From the NCBI RefSeq assembly GCF_014697575.1, contig NZ_JACJSC010000018.1, positions 1 to 64,000 on the forward strand: a stretch of DNA of 64,000 bases, read 5' to 3'. The position numbers and the translations under genes are program-made. The stretch comes from Planktothrix sp. FACHB-1365. GTDB lineage: Bacteria; Cyanobacteriota; Cyanobacteriia; Cyanobacteriales; Microcoleaceae. Shown piece after piece: positions 19,701 through 27,201 of the stretch (within the stretch, counting starts at the first letter, position 1; the number at the start of each line of letters is the position of its first letter). Under the pieces are notes generated by a model. The model was not told the origin of the DNA, did not search any database, and saw only the letters and a list, made by a program, of their open reading frames with translations.

Positions 19701-20148
19701 ATACACTTTTGATGCCCCGCAGTTAATCACAGTTGTATTTAAGAGCGATGATATTAATTTACTTTTCAATAATGAAAGAAATGAAAAAGATGAAAACAAA
19801 ATTAAAAAATTTCACTATGAAGATAATCCTCAATTAATCACAAAAGGATTAATTAGTGAGCCGCTACCAATTTTCCCTAACAGGGATAAACATATATTTT
19901 GCCAACGTCAAGGAGACCGTTGGTTAACAATTGGTGAGCTTGATAAACCTTTCCCGGGTTTTGAGGGTAAGTATTATGCAACTCTTGATAGTCAAGGAAA
20001 ATTAAGAGTTCATGCTGGAGAAATTCCTTACTACAGTTTTGATGAAGAAGAATGTATTCAGCAAGAGGGTTGCGTTTATGTTACTGAACTAGGGTTAGAG
20101 CCTCAAAATATTAATGAGTTTCGAGACCCTTTTTCTGGAAAACAATAA
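16753..20148 (+). CDS. Giant Hsp70/actin-fold ATPase (1131 aa)
   Basis: The ATG at 16753 (MPVNITLEKQ) gives 1131 residues; an upstream TTG adds ten without a better ribosome-binding site. About 175 N-terminal residues of unknown fold precede an actin-like ATPase: phosphate-1 LAIDFGTSNSTVTIF near 178, phosphate-2 LVVDIGGGTTDIAL near 483 and adenosine motif LILSGQTCHLPQV near 730. Phosphate-1 and -2 are about 300 residues apart, versus about 190 in DnaK, so a large insertion lies in the first lobe. The C-terminal 330 residues are not a DnaK substrate domain and look beta-rich. It is reminiscent of large SrfB-like Hsp70 relatives, without firm assignment. The block now holds two lidless Hsp70 ATPases. 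Confidence 0.78.
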   Translation: MPVNITLEKQFLLTPKDKQGYKIALPEIKIAPTSDNNPFIRSIAVRVTGEPNEIRSKIETAYQTIKYGPQEPRLWQLQQQQQSLIGDCTLERSLHEFERVDCHLEIEIKYLDSDVNGQPKKEEKSMIQSSSLYYPPKKDKIEKPETDVNLPDKEKSKPMPQNEYPQNQIPQSKYYGWLAIDFGTSNSTVTIFDFKGRPYSTDLVFPKEQEDRLKKRFKEWLSLDVFPGVSPSEWENFVQKLKPNNSSLNLKETIQQIELNLIGSEKFRRAVSEKLSEIYAEVFRIPSLESQNLFSVKLDMGEEKISSLIEITGLTDPLTINMGNRIKQRQNNTFAQAKQITAEIQNRFHFSPKRYLGQKTEEFSVILEDGQESTVTSDEIIKAAYQHLIQLTDNYRQSENLAIGQFNKAVVTYPTVASPFVRHKLKQYIRDLGFVNVQTSYDEAVAVAMFYLFREFGGDLNVGIDSVKTRCRYDGQQWSQNVLVVDIGGGTTDIALINFTIEEKDLFRPGEDRGAGGRYYIITPKILGSSGNTQLGGDLITLRLFRWLKVAIADCVLTAAQDHSLELEKPSLDEIIFASELVEGGKFVKEGRFISGSLLQAINYKQDSPQTDELKAAEKILPTHWGMEPRRLQTFYTLWKYAEDAKVQLAKGESEFVLTGQQITEILDQTQIRYTIDNPDSLVVGLSQENFDRIVTPVIEEAIKLAEALVTNRFGEENIREDQKNTPEIDWLILSGQTCHLPQVKEQIYQKFKPSDYFSCNPEKLTFVPDFSKLATSIGACYTEKLLQLGFTGKNKASAIKDELRKGVNQIEIKVDNLFYYLPCSFKLSTQSPFKSLFDTGKELSLLSPGELLAKARTDWIDAQLATGVYREDFPGAKPLYWGGFDGQTIARSIGMTDEQFRDSVKLQFEIDQELQFKLFVCQGDAHYLMKKDLPSLDINSLEKENISLHLYVENEPNNKCFQDDDIVIIDNSQDIAVNVFEAYTFDAPQLITVVFKSDDINLLFNNERNEKDENKIKKFHYEDNPQLITKGLISEPLPIFPNRDKHIFCQRQGDRWLTIGELDKPFPGFEGKYYATLDSQGKLRVHAGEIPYYSFDEEECIQQEGCVYVTELGLEPQNINEFRDPFSGKQ

Positions 20149-20160
20149 ATTAATTAGTTT

Positions 20161-20212
20161 AATCACGTTGTTGCCTTGAAATTTAGCAAAAAAATCAACC
20201 AATAACGTGATT
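20161..20212 (+). promoter_or_regulatory. Inverted repeat upstream of the next gene
   Basis: AATCACGTT (20161-20169) and AACGTGATT (20204-20212) are exact inverted copies with a 34-nt loop, in the leader of the next gene. It could be an RNA hairpin or a split operator. Confidence 0.35.
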
Positions 20213-20245
20213 TATAAAATGCTTTTATTTAGAGGTAAAATAGAC

Positions 20246-21352
20246 ATGGAAAAAATTAAAAATATCCTGGGAATTAATTCAAATTTATCTAACACTTTAA
20301 AATTTAGTTTGCATGGACTTCGTGCTTCCTTAGTGGCGGCTAAAAATCAGTTTCCTGATGATCAAAGTATCAGCCTTTGTAATGAACTGATTGCTGAGTT
20401 AGAAGAGATATTAAACTTAACTAACATAGAAGCAGATCCACCTGTTCCTAGTTCAGATAACTTTATGCTCAAAAGCTTAAAAGATTATGTCACTCAAAAT
20501 CAAGATTTGAAAATTTATTGGGGGGACAAATTTTTAGTTCAAAGTGAGACAGATGAAGATTTATGGCAAGAAATTCAGTTGTTTCTCTTACGGGTTCCAG
20601 AAAAAATTGTTGATCATTTAAAAGATGAAATTTTAAAGCAAATGCCAGATGGGGTGAGGTTCTGGTCTCCATCAAAACTTAATATTCCTTATTATAAAGA
20701 TAAACAGGTGTTCCCTGGATTGGCAAAGGGGATTAAAGCGAAGGGCTTAAATTTTTCTACCCAAACAGATTTAGATTCAAGACTCAATCCTCAAAACCAA
20801 GAATTGACAGAAGATATTGCATATCTAGGAAAAATTGTATCTGCTTGCCTCAAATTAATTGACTTAGATTCGTCTAATTTATACCATGCCTTTGAAAAAG
20901 TTTATCAGTTTGGTCTAATGTCTTTAAGCAAACAAGAAGAACGAGAAAGATATGTGAGAGCTTTAATTCAATCTTTTCATCGAGTTATAGAACCAAGTCA
21001 AGATATAGTTTCAAATTTGAACAATCACATAGCTTTAGATGAGGCAATTCATTCTTTGGTTTATAACCCTCTTGCCGCTGAAGATTCGTGGTGGGGTAAT
21101 TTACAACAAGAATATCGTAACAAACTCCAGTTATTTTTTAAGCAGGCTAGAAAAGAAGGTCATAATGTATTTATTCGTTCTTTATCTGGTGATTATAGAG
21201 ATGTGTATAAGGATACAAATAGAGATCAAGATATACCTCTTGACCAAGGAGAAACTCCAGGAAAAGTGTTAACTTGTTTAAGAGTCTATTCTAGCATTCA
21301 AGGAAAAGTATTTCCTGGTCGTGTTATTTACCGTCCTGAAACTCTCAGATAG
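20246..21352 (+). CDS. Unknown protein, possible second exchange factor
   Basis: 368 residues from the ATG at 20246, chosen because AGAGGTAA ends 7 bases before it; GTG 20207 and ATG 20219 lie upstream without a ribosome-binding site. The family is not recognised. The protein is mostly helical, without membrane segment. The last 30 residues (GKVLTCLRVYSSIQGKVF, then PGRVIYRPE) recall the beta-wing of GrpE, where GxVxxV...GRxxRP occurs. The resemblance is short and could be chance, but an extra nucleotide-exchange factor right after the giant Hsp70-like ATPase would make sense. Confidence 0.55.
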   Translation: MEKIKNILGINSNLSNTLKFSLHGLRASLVAAKNQFPDDQSISLCNELIAELEEILNLTNIEADPPVPSSDNFMLKSLKDYVTQNQDLKIYWGDKFLVQSETDEDLWQEIQLFLLRVPEKIVDHLKDEILKQMPDGVRFWSPSKLNIPYYKDKQVFPGLAKGIKAKGLNFSTQTDLDSRLNPQNQELTEDIAYLGKIVSACLKLIDLDSSNLYHAFEKVYQFGLMSLSKQEERERYVRALIQSFHRVIEPSQDIVSNLNNHIALDEAIHSLVYNPLAAEDSWWGNLQQEYRNKLQLFFKQARKEGHNVFIRSLSGDYRDVYKDTNRDQDIPLDQGETPGKVLTCLRVYSSIQGKVFPGRVIYRPETLR

Positions 21353-21393
21353 GGTGAATTATTTTTTTAGTCAAGCAATAGTGAGGTTTATTC

Positions 21394-24156
21394 ATGTCTT
21401 GGAAAGCGATCGCCTTTTCGGAAGCAGGTACAAGCCATCAAAAATCGGGGCAAACTTGCCAAGATTACGCTAAATTTATCAAACTTAATGACTTTGGAGA
21501 AACTGTCAATGATGGGGACATTATTATCGGTGCCGTATCCAAAGGCTGTGAAGGGTATAAACATTCTGATATTGGTTCTCAATTAGCAATTGAAACCGCT
21601 TTGAACTATTTGCAAGACAGAATTCAATTTGTTGGAGTAAATGAGGCTAAAAAAAATTGCTTACTAGACATTTCCAAAGAAGAAGCTGACAAAGTTGTTC
21701 GGCAATTTTTTCTACAAACTGTAGAAAAAGTCAGCAAAAACTTGGATGTCAAATCCCAGGAATTGAGATGTTATCCTCAAGACTTATCTTGTGCTTTGTT
21801 AGTGGTGCTTGCAACTCCTAAATGGCTGGCAGCTATGCGAATTGGCGATGGTTTTATTGTTATTCAACAACCGGAATCAGAATATCAATTACTTTTTGAC
21901 CCTATTAGAAGAGAGTCTGTAAATAAAACTACCTTTCTCCCAGATAGTAATGCTTTAGAGTTAATTCAATTCAAGATATCTGAAGGGCAAGAATTAATCT
22001 TTGCATCAACTTATAGCTTGCAAATATTAGCTCTTGATATCGGAGTAAAATATAAGCCAAAGCCTTACTTTTTTGATAGCTTGAGAAAAGCCATAAACAG
22101 CAGTTCAGAAGATCAGGTAATAGAAATAATAAAAAATGTTTTTAAAACAAAAACAATAAAGACGTTCACTGAAGATAAAACACTTTTATTATGTTTTTAT
22201 AAATCGCCTTTATTAGAAGAATTAGATTATTGGTATCAATTAATCACGGCACTCACGCAGGAATTATCAGACCTGCAATCAGATCATCAAAAATTAACTG
22301 AAAAGCTAGAGGAAAGGGAACAAGAATTATCAAGCCTGCTAGATGAGAATCAAGCATTAACTGAACAAATTTCTCAGGCAAGAATTGAAATTCACGAATT
22401 TAGCACCGGAATTCAAGTCAAAAGGGTTGGCACGGGTTGGGTTTCGCAGGGGTTTACAGGGGAATATATGAATAGAACTCTTGATCAAATTCCTGTGGCA
22501 GTTCAAAGAGCGATCTCTAACCGAGAATTTGCTGTTGCAGGGGGAACTTCTAGCGATGAACCTGCTGTTATTGGCCGTGAAATATCGGACAATGGCGAGG
22601 ACGAGGAATGGTCAGTGATTGCTGTTGTTACAAAAGGTCGAGATGATCGGGGACGGAGTCCCTCGATGTATCGTTATTTCTTATGTGAAGGTATCGGTAA
22701 TCTGGGAAATATTTTAGCTAAGTTTAATAAGGAAGGTGGCATTCCGGTTTTTAATCCCTATGATGCTAAAAGGATTCGCACCTTTGAGGTTGATCAGAAC
22801 CCAAGTTCATCCTCTACCAACTTATCGGATCAGTTGAAGTCATTACTCGACGCTCAATCTACACCAATTATTGTTCCTTGGCAACAAGCTTGTACTCCCC
22901 TAATTTTAAATGAAATGGCAAGACAAATTCCAGGAAATCAACCCATTTCTTGGGCATTTAAAGTGGAAGCGTTAGAACAACCGACACGGTTTCAAGTGAT
23001 TCAACCTGCCAGTGAAAAAGCTGAACAATTGTTACAACAAATGACTGCTGTTACACGCCAATATACTGTTAATATTGTTAGGGAACAATCAATCAAGTCT
23101 GTAATTAAAGGGTTGAGTAGTCGAGAACAGGTCAAGAGTGAGCAGATTCTCATCTTAGAAAATGCCTTGAATGATCCTCAAATTAATGACAATTACTGGA
23201 AATCTTTATTTGACAGTCAAGGTGCTTCTCAATGGCGATCGCAAGGAATTTATAATCCTCAAATGGTGAGGGTTTTGACTCTACAAGCCATTTTAATTCC
23301 AGAGAGGTTATCGGACTATTTAATTTCGATGTCTAAGCAAGGTAAACAGGATAATCATTATCAAACTTCTGAGAATTTCCAAACTGAAATTAGAAATGCT
23401 CTCACCAAAGTTTCTAATCAAACTCCAAGATTAATTAAAAATCTAGTTGAGGGGGTCAAAAGCCTCATTCCTACCTTACTTGAACATCCTGAACAAGTCG
23501 AGGTTACTATCTGGTTATTACAGTTACCGAATGGACTCTGGAGTTGGTCTTATTCCCAGGTTTTTATTCCTGATTATTTAGACCATGATTTAAACTTAAT
23601 GCCAAAATTTGCAAGAGGAAACAAAAATTTAACTTTTAAACTAACCAGTCATCCTGAATGGTATCAAATTTTAGGAGAGTTGAGCATTTTTTGGAAAAAT
23701 CGTTCTGTCTCTAAAATAGAACGCTATCAACCGTTAGCTGACTTATTTAAAAAGTTAGAAAATTCACCAAAATTAGCTGCATTTTTTTCTCATATTGCTT
23801 ATGGAAAAGGAGAAATTTCTAAACAAATTTTTTCTCAAATTCCAAGTACAGATGGATGGCATTCTAATGTTTATGGGGTTAGGGTAGAGAGAAAAGTAAC
23901 TTTTGTTGACGTATTGTTTTTGATGTTACTAAAAGAATTTGAAATAGGAGGAATTGATATGCGTGTTGGAGTTGCTTTAGCTATTTTATTAGTATTTACA
24001 GGATTGGGTGTTATTACAGGGTTAGCGGTTGGTCGAGTGAGGGCTGATAAAAAGCCTGAACCATCAACTAATCAATCTTCAAGTGTCTCTATGCCTAAGT
24101 CTAGTAATCCCCTAGAGGCAAAAGATAACAAAAATACTTCATCTTACCCCCCCTAG
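21394..24156 (+). CDS. Degenerate PP2C-domain protein with coiled coil and C-terminal membrane anchor
   Basis: 920 residues. About 1-265 has the PP2C fold pattern: WKAIAFSEAGTSHQKSGQTC, then GAVSKGCEGYKHSDIGSQLA, and WLAAMRIGDGFIVI. The metal-binding Asp expected in ADGAG is replaced (SKGCE), although the GDG is kept, so catalysis may be lost or altered. A coiled coil lies at about 285-340. The long middle is unrecognised. One membrane helix lies near 858-880 (VGVALAILLVFTGLGVITGL), followed by a short polar tail. The protein is therefore likely tail-anchored with the PP2C-like head in the cytoplasm. It is the last gene of the block and would place the chaperone/dynamin machine at a membrane. 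Confidence 0.65.
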   Translation: MSWKAIAFSEAGTSHQKSGQTCQDYAKFIKLNDFGETVNDGDIIIGAVSKGCEGYKHSDIGSQLAIETALNYLQDRIQFVGVNEAKKNCLLDISKEEADKVVRQFFLQTVEKVSKNLDVKSQELRCYPQDLSCALLVVLATPKWLAAMRIGDGFIVIQQPESEYQLLFDPIRRESVNKTTFLPDSNALELIQFKISEGQELIFASTYSLQILALDIGVKYKPKPYFFDSLRKAINSSSEDQVIEIIKNVFKTKTIKTFTEDKTLLLCFYKSPLLEELDYWYQLITALTQELSDLQSDHQKLTEKLEEREQELSSLLDENQALTEQISQARIEIHEFSTGIQVKRVGTGWVSQGFTGEYMNRTLDQIPVAVQRAISNREFAVAGGTSSDEPAVIGREISDNGEDEEWSVIAVVTKGRDDRGRSPSMYRYFLCEGIGNLGNILAKFNKEGGIPVFNPYDAKRIRTFEVDQNPSSSSTNLSDQLKSLLDAQSTPIIVPWQQACTPLILNEMARQIPGNQPISWAFKVEALEQPTRFQVIQPASEKAEQLLQQMTAVTRQYTVNIVREQSIKSVIKGLSSREQVKSEQILILENALNDPQINDNYWKSLFDSQGASQWRSQGIYNPQMVRVLTLQAILIPERLSDYLISMSKQGKQDNHYQTSENFQTEIRNALTKVSNQTPRLIKNLVEGVKSLIPTLLEHPEQVEVTIWLLQLPNGLWSWSYSQVFIPDYLDHDLNLMPKFARGNKNLTFKLTSHPEWYQILGELSIFWKNRSVSKIERYQPLADLFKKLENSPKLAAFFSHIAYGKGEISKQIFSQIPSTDGWHSNVYGVRVERKVTFVDVLFLMLLKEFEIGGIDMRVGVALAILLVFTGLGVITGLAVGRVRADKKPEPSTNQSSSVSMPKSSNPLEAKDNKNTSSYPP

Positions 24157-24213
24157 TCTTCTAGGAGAGCGAAAAATTTTGGGGAGATGGGTAATCAATA
24201 GGAATTGTAAAGA

Positions 24214-24347
24214 TTAATCATCCCAAAGACCTTGAAATTTAGCAGAAGCCAGTTCGGTATAACGCACAGTATGCTGAATATTGTTATGCCCCAAGTAACG
24301 GCGTTTGAGTATCAATACCTCGATTAGCCCAATAATATCCCATTTCC
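24214..24347 (-). pseudogene. Tyrosine-recombinase C-terminal remnant
   Basis: Reading leftward, the end of a phage-type integrase is visible: RYLGHNNIQHTVRYTELASA, then KFQGLWDD and a stop at 24214-24216. This contains the LGH box and the catalytic Tyr of HTVRYT. One frame over, MGYYWANRGIDTQT supplies the preceding segment, so there is a frameshift between the two pieces. It lies directly downstream of the intact integrase gene and is not part of it. Confidence 0.7.
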
Positions 24348-24449
24348 TCTAGTTATTGATTTTTTTATCAACATTTCTGTTTACCCCCCTAGTCGAGAGT
24401 AGTATTAATACTCTTGGGTTTAAAGTCAAGTTACAGCTTTTAAACTCAA

Positions 24450-25343
24450 TTAATCCAGCAACTTATCTAAGGCAGTTTGAGCAATTAATTCCGCTTTTTC
24501 AGAAGTGACTTTTTGATACTGTAACGTCGTCTGAATACTACTATGTCCCATCAATGCCCGTAATTCTTCTAAACCCATTAACCCGACTCGCTCGGTGGCA
24601 AAAGTATGTCTTAAATCATGCAATCTCGCCTCTTGAAGTGTAGGGACAAGGGCGATCGCCTCTTTCCAGTCTTGATAAGCTTGGCTGTAGCTGAGGCGGG
24701 TGAGGTGTAGGGTTTTGGGGTGCTGGGCGACGAATAAGGCGGTGGCTTGGGGAGGGCGAGTTCCCTGAATATAGCGGTTTAAGGCTTCGGCGGCATCAAG
24801 GCTGTAGAAGCACCAGCGTCGTTTATTGCCTTTACCGATGACTTGAAATTTGCGGTCGGAGAAGTTGATTTGGTCGAGATCTAAGGCGAGGACTTCACTA
24901 ACTCTGGCCCCACTGCGGTGCAGTAAACGGACTAAGGCCATCAGTCGCCAGTTGCAGAGGTGGCGGATGGCTTGATACAGGGCGTTGAGTTGCTCGGGTT
25001 TGAGGTAGCGGATTGTGCTGTCTTCGTGGTGTTCTCCTTGTTCGGCATCGGGTTTTCGAGGTTTGAGGCGGGCGATGGGGTTGAGGGGGATGTAGCCTTC
25101 ATCGACGGCAAAGTTCATGAGGGCGATGAGGATACGTTGATGGCGACGGTGGGTGGTGTAACTCAGGTGGGTTAAGGAGTCGAGGTAGTCGCGCACTTGT
25201 TGACGATCTAGTGTTTTAATGTCCGAGAATCCATACTGTTGCAGGAAGGGAATCAAGGTGAGTTCATAAGACTTTTGGGTGGCAGGGGAGAGTTCAGGAC
25301 GCTGTAAAAACTGGGTGGCAATTGTAGCAATTGTGGTTGTCAT
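24450..25343 (-). CDS. Tyrosine recombinase / integrase (XerC/D-like)
   Basis: 297 residues from the ATG at 25343 (MTTTIATIATQFLQRPELSP); an ATG 54 bases upstream adds a hydrophobic, unlikely stretch. It has an N-terminal SAM-like core-binding domain (about 1-90) and a catalytic domain with Arg in RSGARVSEVLALD, a beta-hairpin Lys in GKGNKRRW, HDLRHTFAT, GHSSIQTTLQYQ and Tyr in QYQK. All six catalytic positions appear to be present. It should catalyse site-specific recombination, integrating, excising or resolving a mobile element. It is divergent, with a 60-bp gap, from an XRE/zinc-ribbon regulator, a common integrase-regulator arrangement. No attachment site was identified. Confidence 0.9.
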   Translation of the reverse strand: MTTTIATIATQFLQRPELSPATQKSYELTLIPFLQQYGFSDIKTLDRQQVRDYLDSLTHLSYTTHRRHQRILIALMNFAVDEGYIPLNPIARLKPRKPDAEQGEHHEDSTIRYLKPEQLNALYQAIRHLCNWRLMALVRLLHRSGARVSEVLALDLDQINFSDRKFQVIGKGNKRRWCFYSLDAAEALNRYIQGTRPPQATALFVAQHPKTLHLTRLSYSQAYQDWKEAIALVPTLQEARLHDLRHTFATERVGLMGLEELRALMGHSSIQTTLQYQKVTSEKAELIAQTALDKLLD

Positions 25344-25403
25344 AAAATTTGAATTATGCTGAAATAATAATAGGCTAATTAATACTGTTTTTAGCATATT
25401 TTA

Positions 25404-25898
25404 ATGCACACTTTAACATCGGAATCTCTGCCCCAACCCGAGGAAACGCTGGGAGAATACGTGCGACGGCTACGAGGACTGAAGCGTCTGAGCCAAGAAC
25501 AGTTGGCGCAAGGGTGTGGGTTGCATTTGCAAAGTATTGGTAAGATTGAGCGGGGGTTGACAACTCGTTTGAGTCAGAAGGCGAAACGGGGTCTGGCTCA
25601 GGTGTTGGGGGTTCCGGTGGCGTATTTGGAGGCGGCGGTGCGAGGGACGGGGGTGGAGGTGTCTCAGGCGCTGAAACTGTGTCTGCACTGTTGGACACCG
25701 GGGACGGTACCGGAGTTGGGATGGCTTGACCCCAGGGCCAAGTTTTGTTTTTTGTGTGGGGGGGTTTTGTGCGATCGCTGTCTAGGGTGTTCTCACCCCA
25801 TTACCTCTGAGCAATATCGGTTTTGTCCGATGTGTGGTCAGTCTTATCGGGATGGAAAGCACAAAGCTGTTGAGTTGAGAAAGACAGAGCAGAAATAA
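25404..25898 (+). CDS. XRE-family HTH regulator with C-terminal zinc ribbons
   Basis: 164 residues. The N-terminal lambda-repressor-type HTH (about 16-72) reads GEYVRRLRGLKRLSQEQLAQ, then IGKIERG. The C-terminal half carries four CxxC knuckles (CLHC, CFLC, CDRC, CPMC) and further cysteines, typical of paired zinc ribbons. It is probably a DNA-binding repressor of the divergent integrase and of itself; the 60-bp shared gap would be its operator region. The gene is locally G-rich compared with its neighbours. Confidence 0.8.
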   Translation: MHTLTSESLPQPEETLGEYVRRLRGLKRLSQEQLAQGCGLHLQSIGKIERGLTTRLSQKAKRGLAQVLGVPVAYLEAAVRGTGVEVSQALKLCLHCWTPGTVPELGWLDPRAKFCFLCGGVLCDRCLGCSHPITSEQYRFCPMCGQSYRDGKHKAVELRKTEQK

Positions 25899-25925
25899 GA
25901 GTTAGAAAATGTTGAGGTTAGGGAG

Positions 25926-26408
25926 TTAATTCAAAAAAATCCCCTCAAAAACAGACCGAGACACCCGAAAATTAATGTCCCTAAGTTTTTGATATAATTC
26001 ATTTTTATCCGCAATATTAATCTTACCCGTTTGGGTTAACTTTTTGATAATTCCTAAAGTTCCTTTAACATTTAATCCTAAATTAATCGCTTGTTTTCGA
26101 GCCGCTAAGTCATCTAATATGATATAATCCGCTTGCAGTTCTGTTGCTAAAGAGATCGCTTCCGACTCCCCTTGTCCTAAACTTTGATTGATGCGGTTTA
26201 ATAAAGACAGTAAAGTTGTACGCCTCACCTGAAGTTTTCCCGTTTCAATTAACGGATTAATCACTGAAATAATCAAATCATCCTTCGCTTGAATTTCTTC
26301 AATAACAGCCGTCGGGACATAAAATTCATCCTCCGTTTCCAGAAATAATTCTAAAAACTCTAATTTACCGAGAAAAATTAACGGAGATGAGTTAATCACA
26401 ATTTTCAC
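25926..26408 (-). CDS. DUF3368 PIN-domain toxin-like protein
   Basis: 160 residues with the PIN pattern of DUF3368 proteins: an N-terminal NSSPLIFLGKLEFLELF, a central GQGESEAISLATEL and DYIILDDLAARKQAINLGL. The acidic residues E and D in these segments match the PIN active site, although the first Asp is Asn here. Such proteins are putative RNases paired with UPF0175 antitoxins, and that partner is encoded 5 bp upstream on the same strand. The role is thus probably a toxin-antitoxin module, although DUF3368 activity is not well established. Confidence 0.85.
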   Translation of the reverse strand: MKIVINSSPLIFLGKLEFLELFLETEDEFYVPTAVIEEIQAKDDLIISVINPLIETGKLQVRRTTLLSLLNRINQSLGQGESEAISLATELQADYIILDDLAARKQAINLGLNVKGTLGIIKKLTQTGKINIADKNELYQKLRDINFRVSRSVFEGIFLN

Positions 26409-26413
26409 AGCGT

Positions 26414-26656
26414 TTACCAGTCCTTTTCCCGTTGAATATCTTCATCCTCTAAATAGGAAAATTCGATTCCTAATAAATCTAAAATTTGCAATAATCCCGC
26501 TTCATCTAAATTCATCACTTCCGCAGCTTTCCTCAAACTTATCACTCTAACGGTTAACGCACCCAAAACAAATAAAAATCGTTCTTTCTGTTCCACGTCC
26601 GTAAAAACAGGTAAAGAAACTGCGATATTTTGTAAAGCTATTGTAGAAGTCATCAT
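26414..26656 (-). CDS. UPF0175 family antitoxin-like protein
   Basis: 80 residues. The helical core LGALTVRVISLRKAAEVMNL followed by DEAGLLQILDLLGIEFSYL is the UPF0175 pattern, with an HTH-like AAE segment. It is the usual partner of DUF3368 PIN proteins. TAGGAG precedes two adjacent ATGs (26656 and 26653); the second has the better spacing. The coding order antitoxin then toxin is normal. Confidence 0.85.
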   Translation of the reverse strand: MMTSTIALQNIAVSLPVFTDVEQKERFLFVLGALTVRVISLRKAAEVMNLDEAGLLQILDLLGIEFSYLEDEDIQREKDW

Positions 26657-26976
26657 TTACTCCTAAAATTGAACAAATTTATAATTCTCCAAACCGTTCT
26701 CGATACAACGCTAACTGTTCTTCTGGCGTTAAATAGCGAACGCCTTGTTGATTATACCAAGATAAAACCTCTAGGGAACAGGGAACAGGGAACAGTAAGT
26801 AATGAAAGGGTTTCAGGATTTAGAATTGTTCTAACTGTAATGCGTAGCTCTATAGAGTTGCGATGCCGTCCCAGGCGGCGGCTACTAATCGCCTACGAAC
26901 AAGCTAACGGTGCTACAGTAAACGAGTGGGTGAGTGCTTGTAACTTGCGCGATCACTATTGGCTTGATATCGATTT
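26657..26976. other. Spacer with a gene scrap and short repeats
   Basis: 320 bp. It holds the minus-strand coding scrap at 26679-26774, a tandem GGAACAG repeat at about 26775-26795, and a cyanobacterial dispersed-repeat-like GCGATGCCGTCCCAGGCGGC at about 26862. No intact gene is seen. An open frame across it (26669-26995) consists of these repeats. Confidence 0.45.
26679..26774 (-). pseudogene. C-terminal scrap of an unknown gene
   Basis: The frame ending at 26679-26681 reads EVLSWYNQQGVRYLTPEEQL, then ALYRERFGEL and a stop. This looks like a genuine protein end with normal amino-acid usage, but only about 30 codons remain and upstream sequence is repeats. The family was not recognised. Confidence 0.4.
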
Positions 26977-27201
26977 ATGGATAATTCGCAATTAGAGAGT
27001 TTATTACAAGATTTAGAATCTGATATCTTAGAACAAAATCAAAGAACTGTTGAACAACAATTAGCATCAGTTCGGTTTACAACCCGTATCCAGACTCCTA
27101 TTTTTCCAACTAACTTAGGTGCTTTAGTAATCGGTAAAGAACCCAGACAATTCGTTCCTGGTGCTTATATTCAATTAGTGATTATCAGGAGGCATCCATG
27201 A
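26977..27201 (+). pseudogene. Internally deleted AlbA_2-type ATP-binding protein
   Basis: 74 residues. The start MDNSQLESLLQDLESD and the segment FPTNLGALVIGKEPRQFVPG, then AYIQ, are both familiar from AlbA_2/Schlafen-type ATP-binding regulators (compare the intact gene at 33576). The AlbA fold between them is missing, so this is an in-frame deletion relic rather than a working enzyme. It overlaps the ParA start by 4 bp, so its translation might still serve coupling. Confidence 0.5.

Noticed and set aside
20173-20187. CCTTGAAATTTAGCA shared with 24229-24243
   Set aside because: The second copy is coding sequence of the integrase relic; the identity is short and unsupported by flanks, so probably chance.
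26669-26995. 108-codon plus-strand open frame
   Set aside because: Made of tandem GGAACAG and dispersed-repeat sequence; the only coding signal there is a minus-strand scrap.
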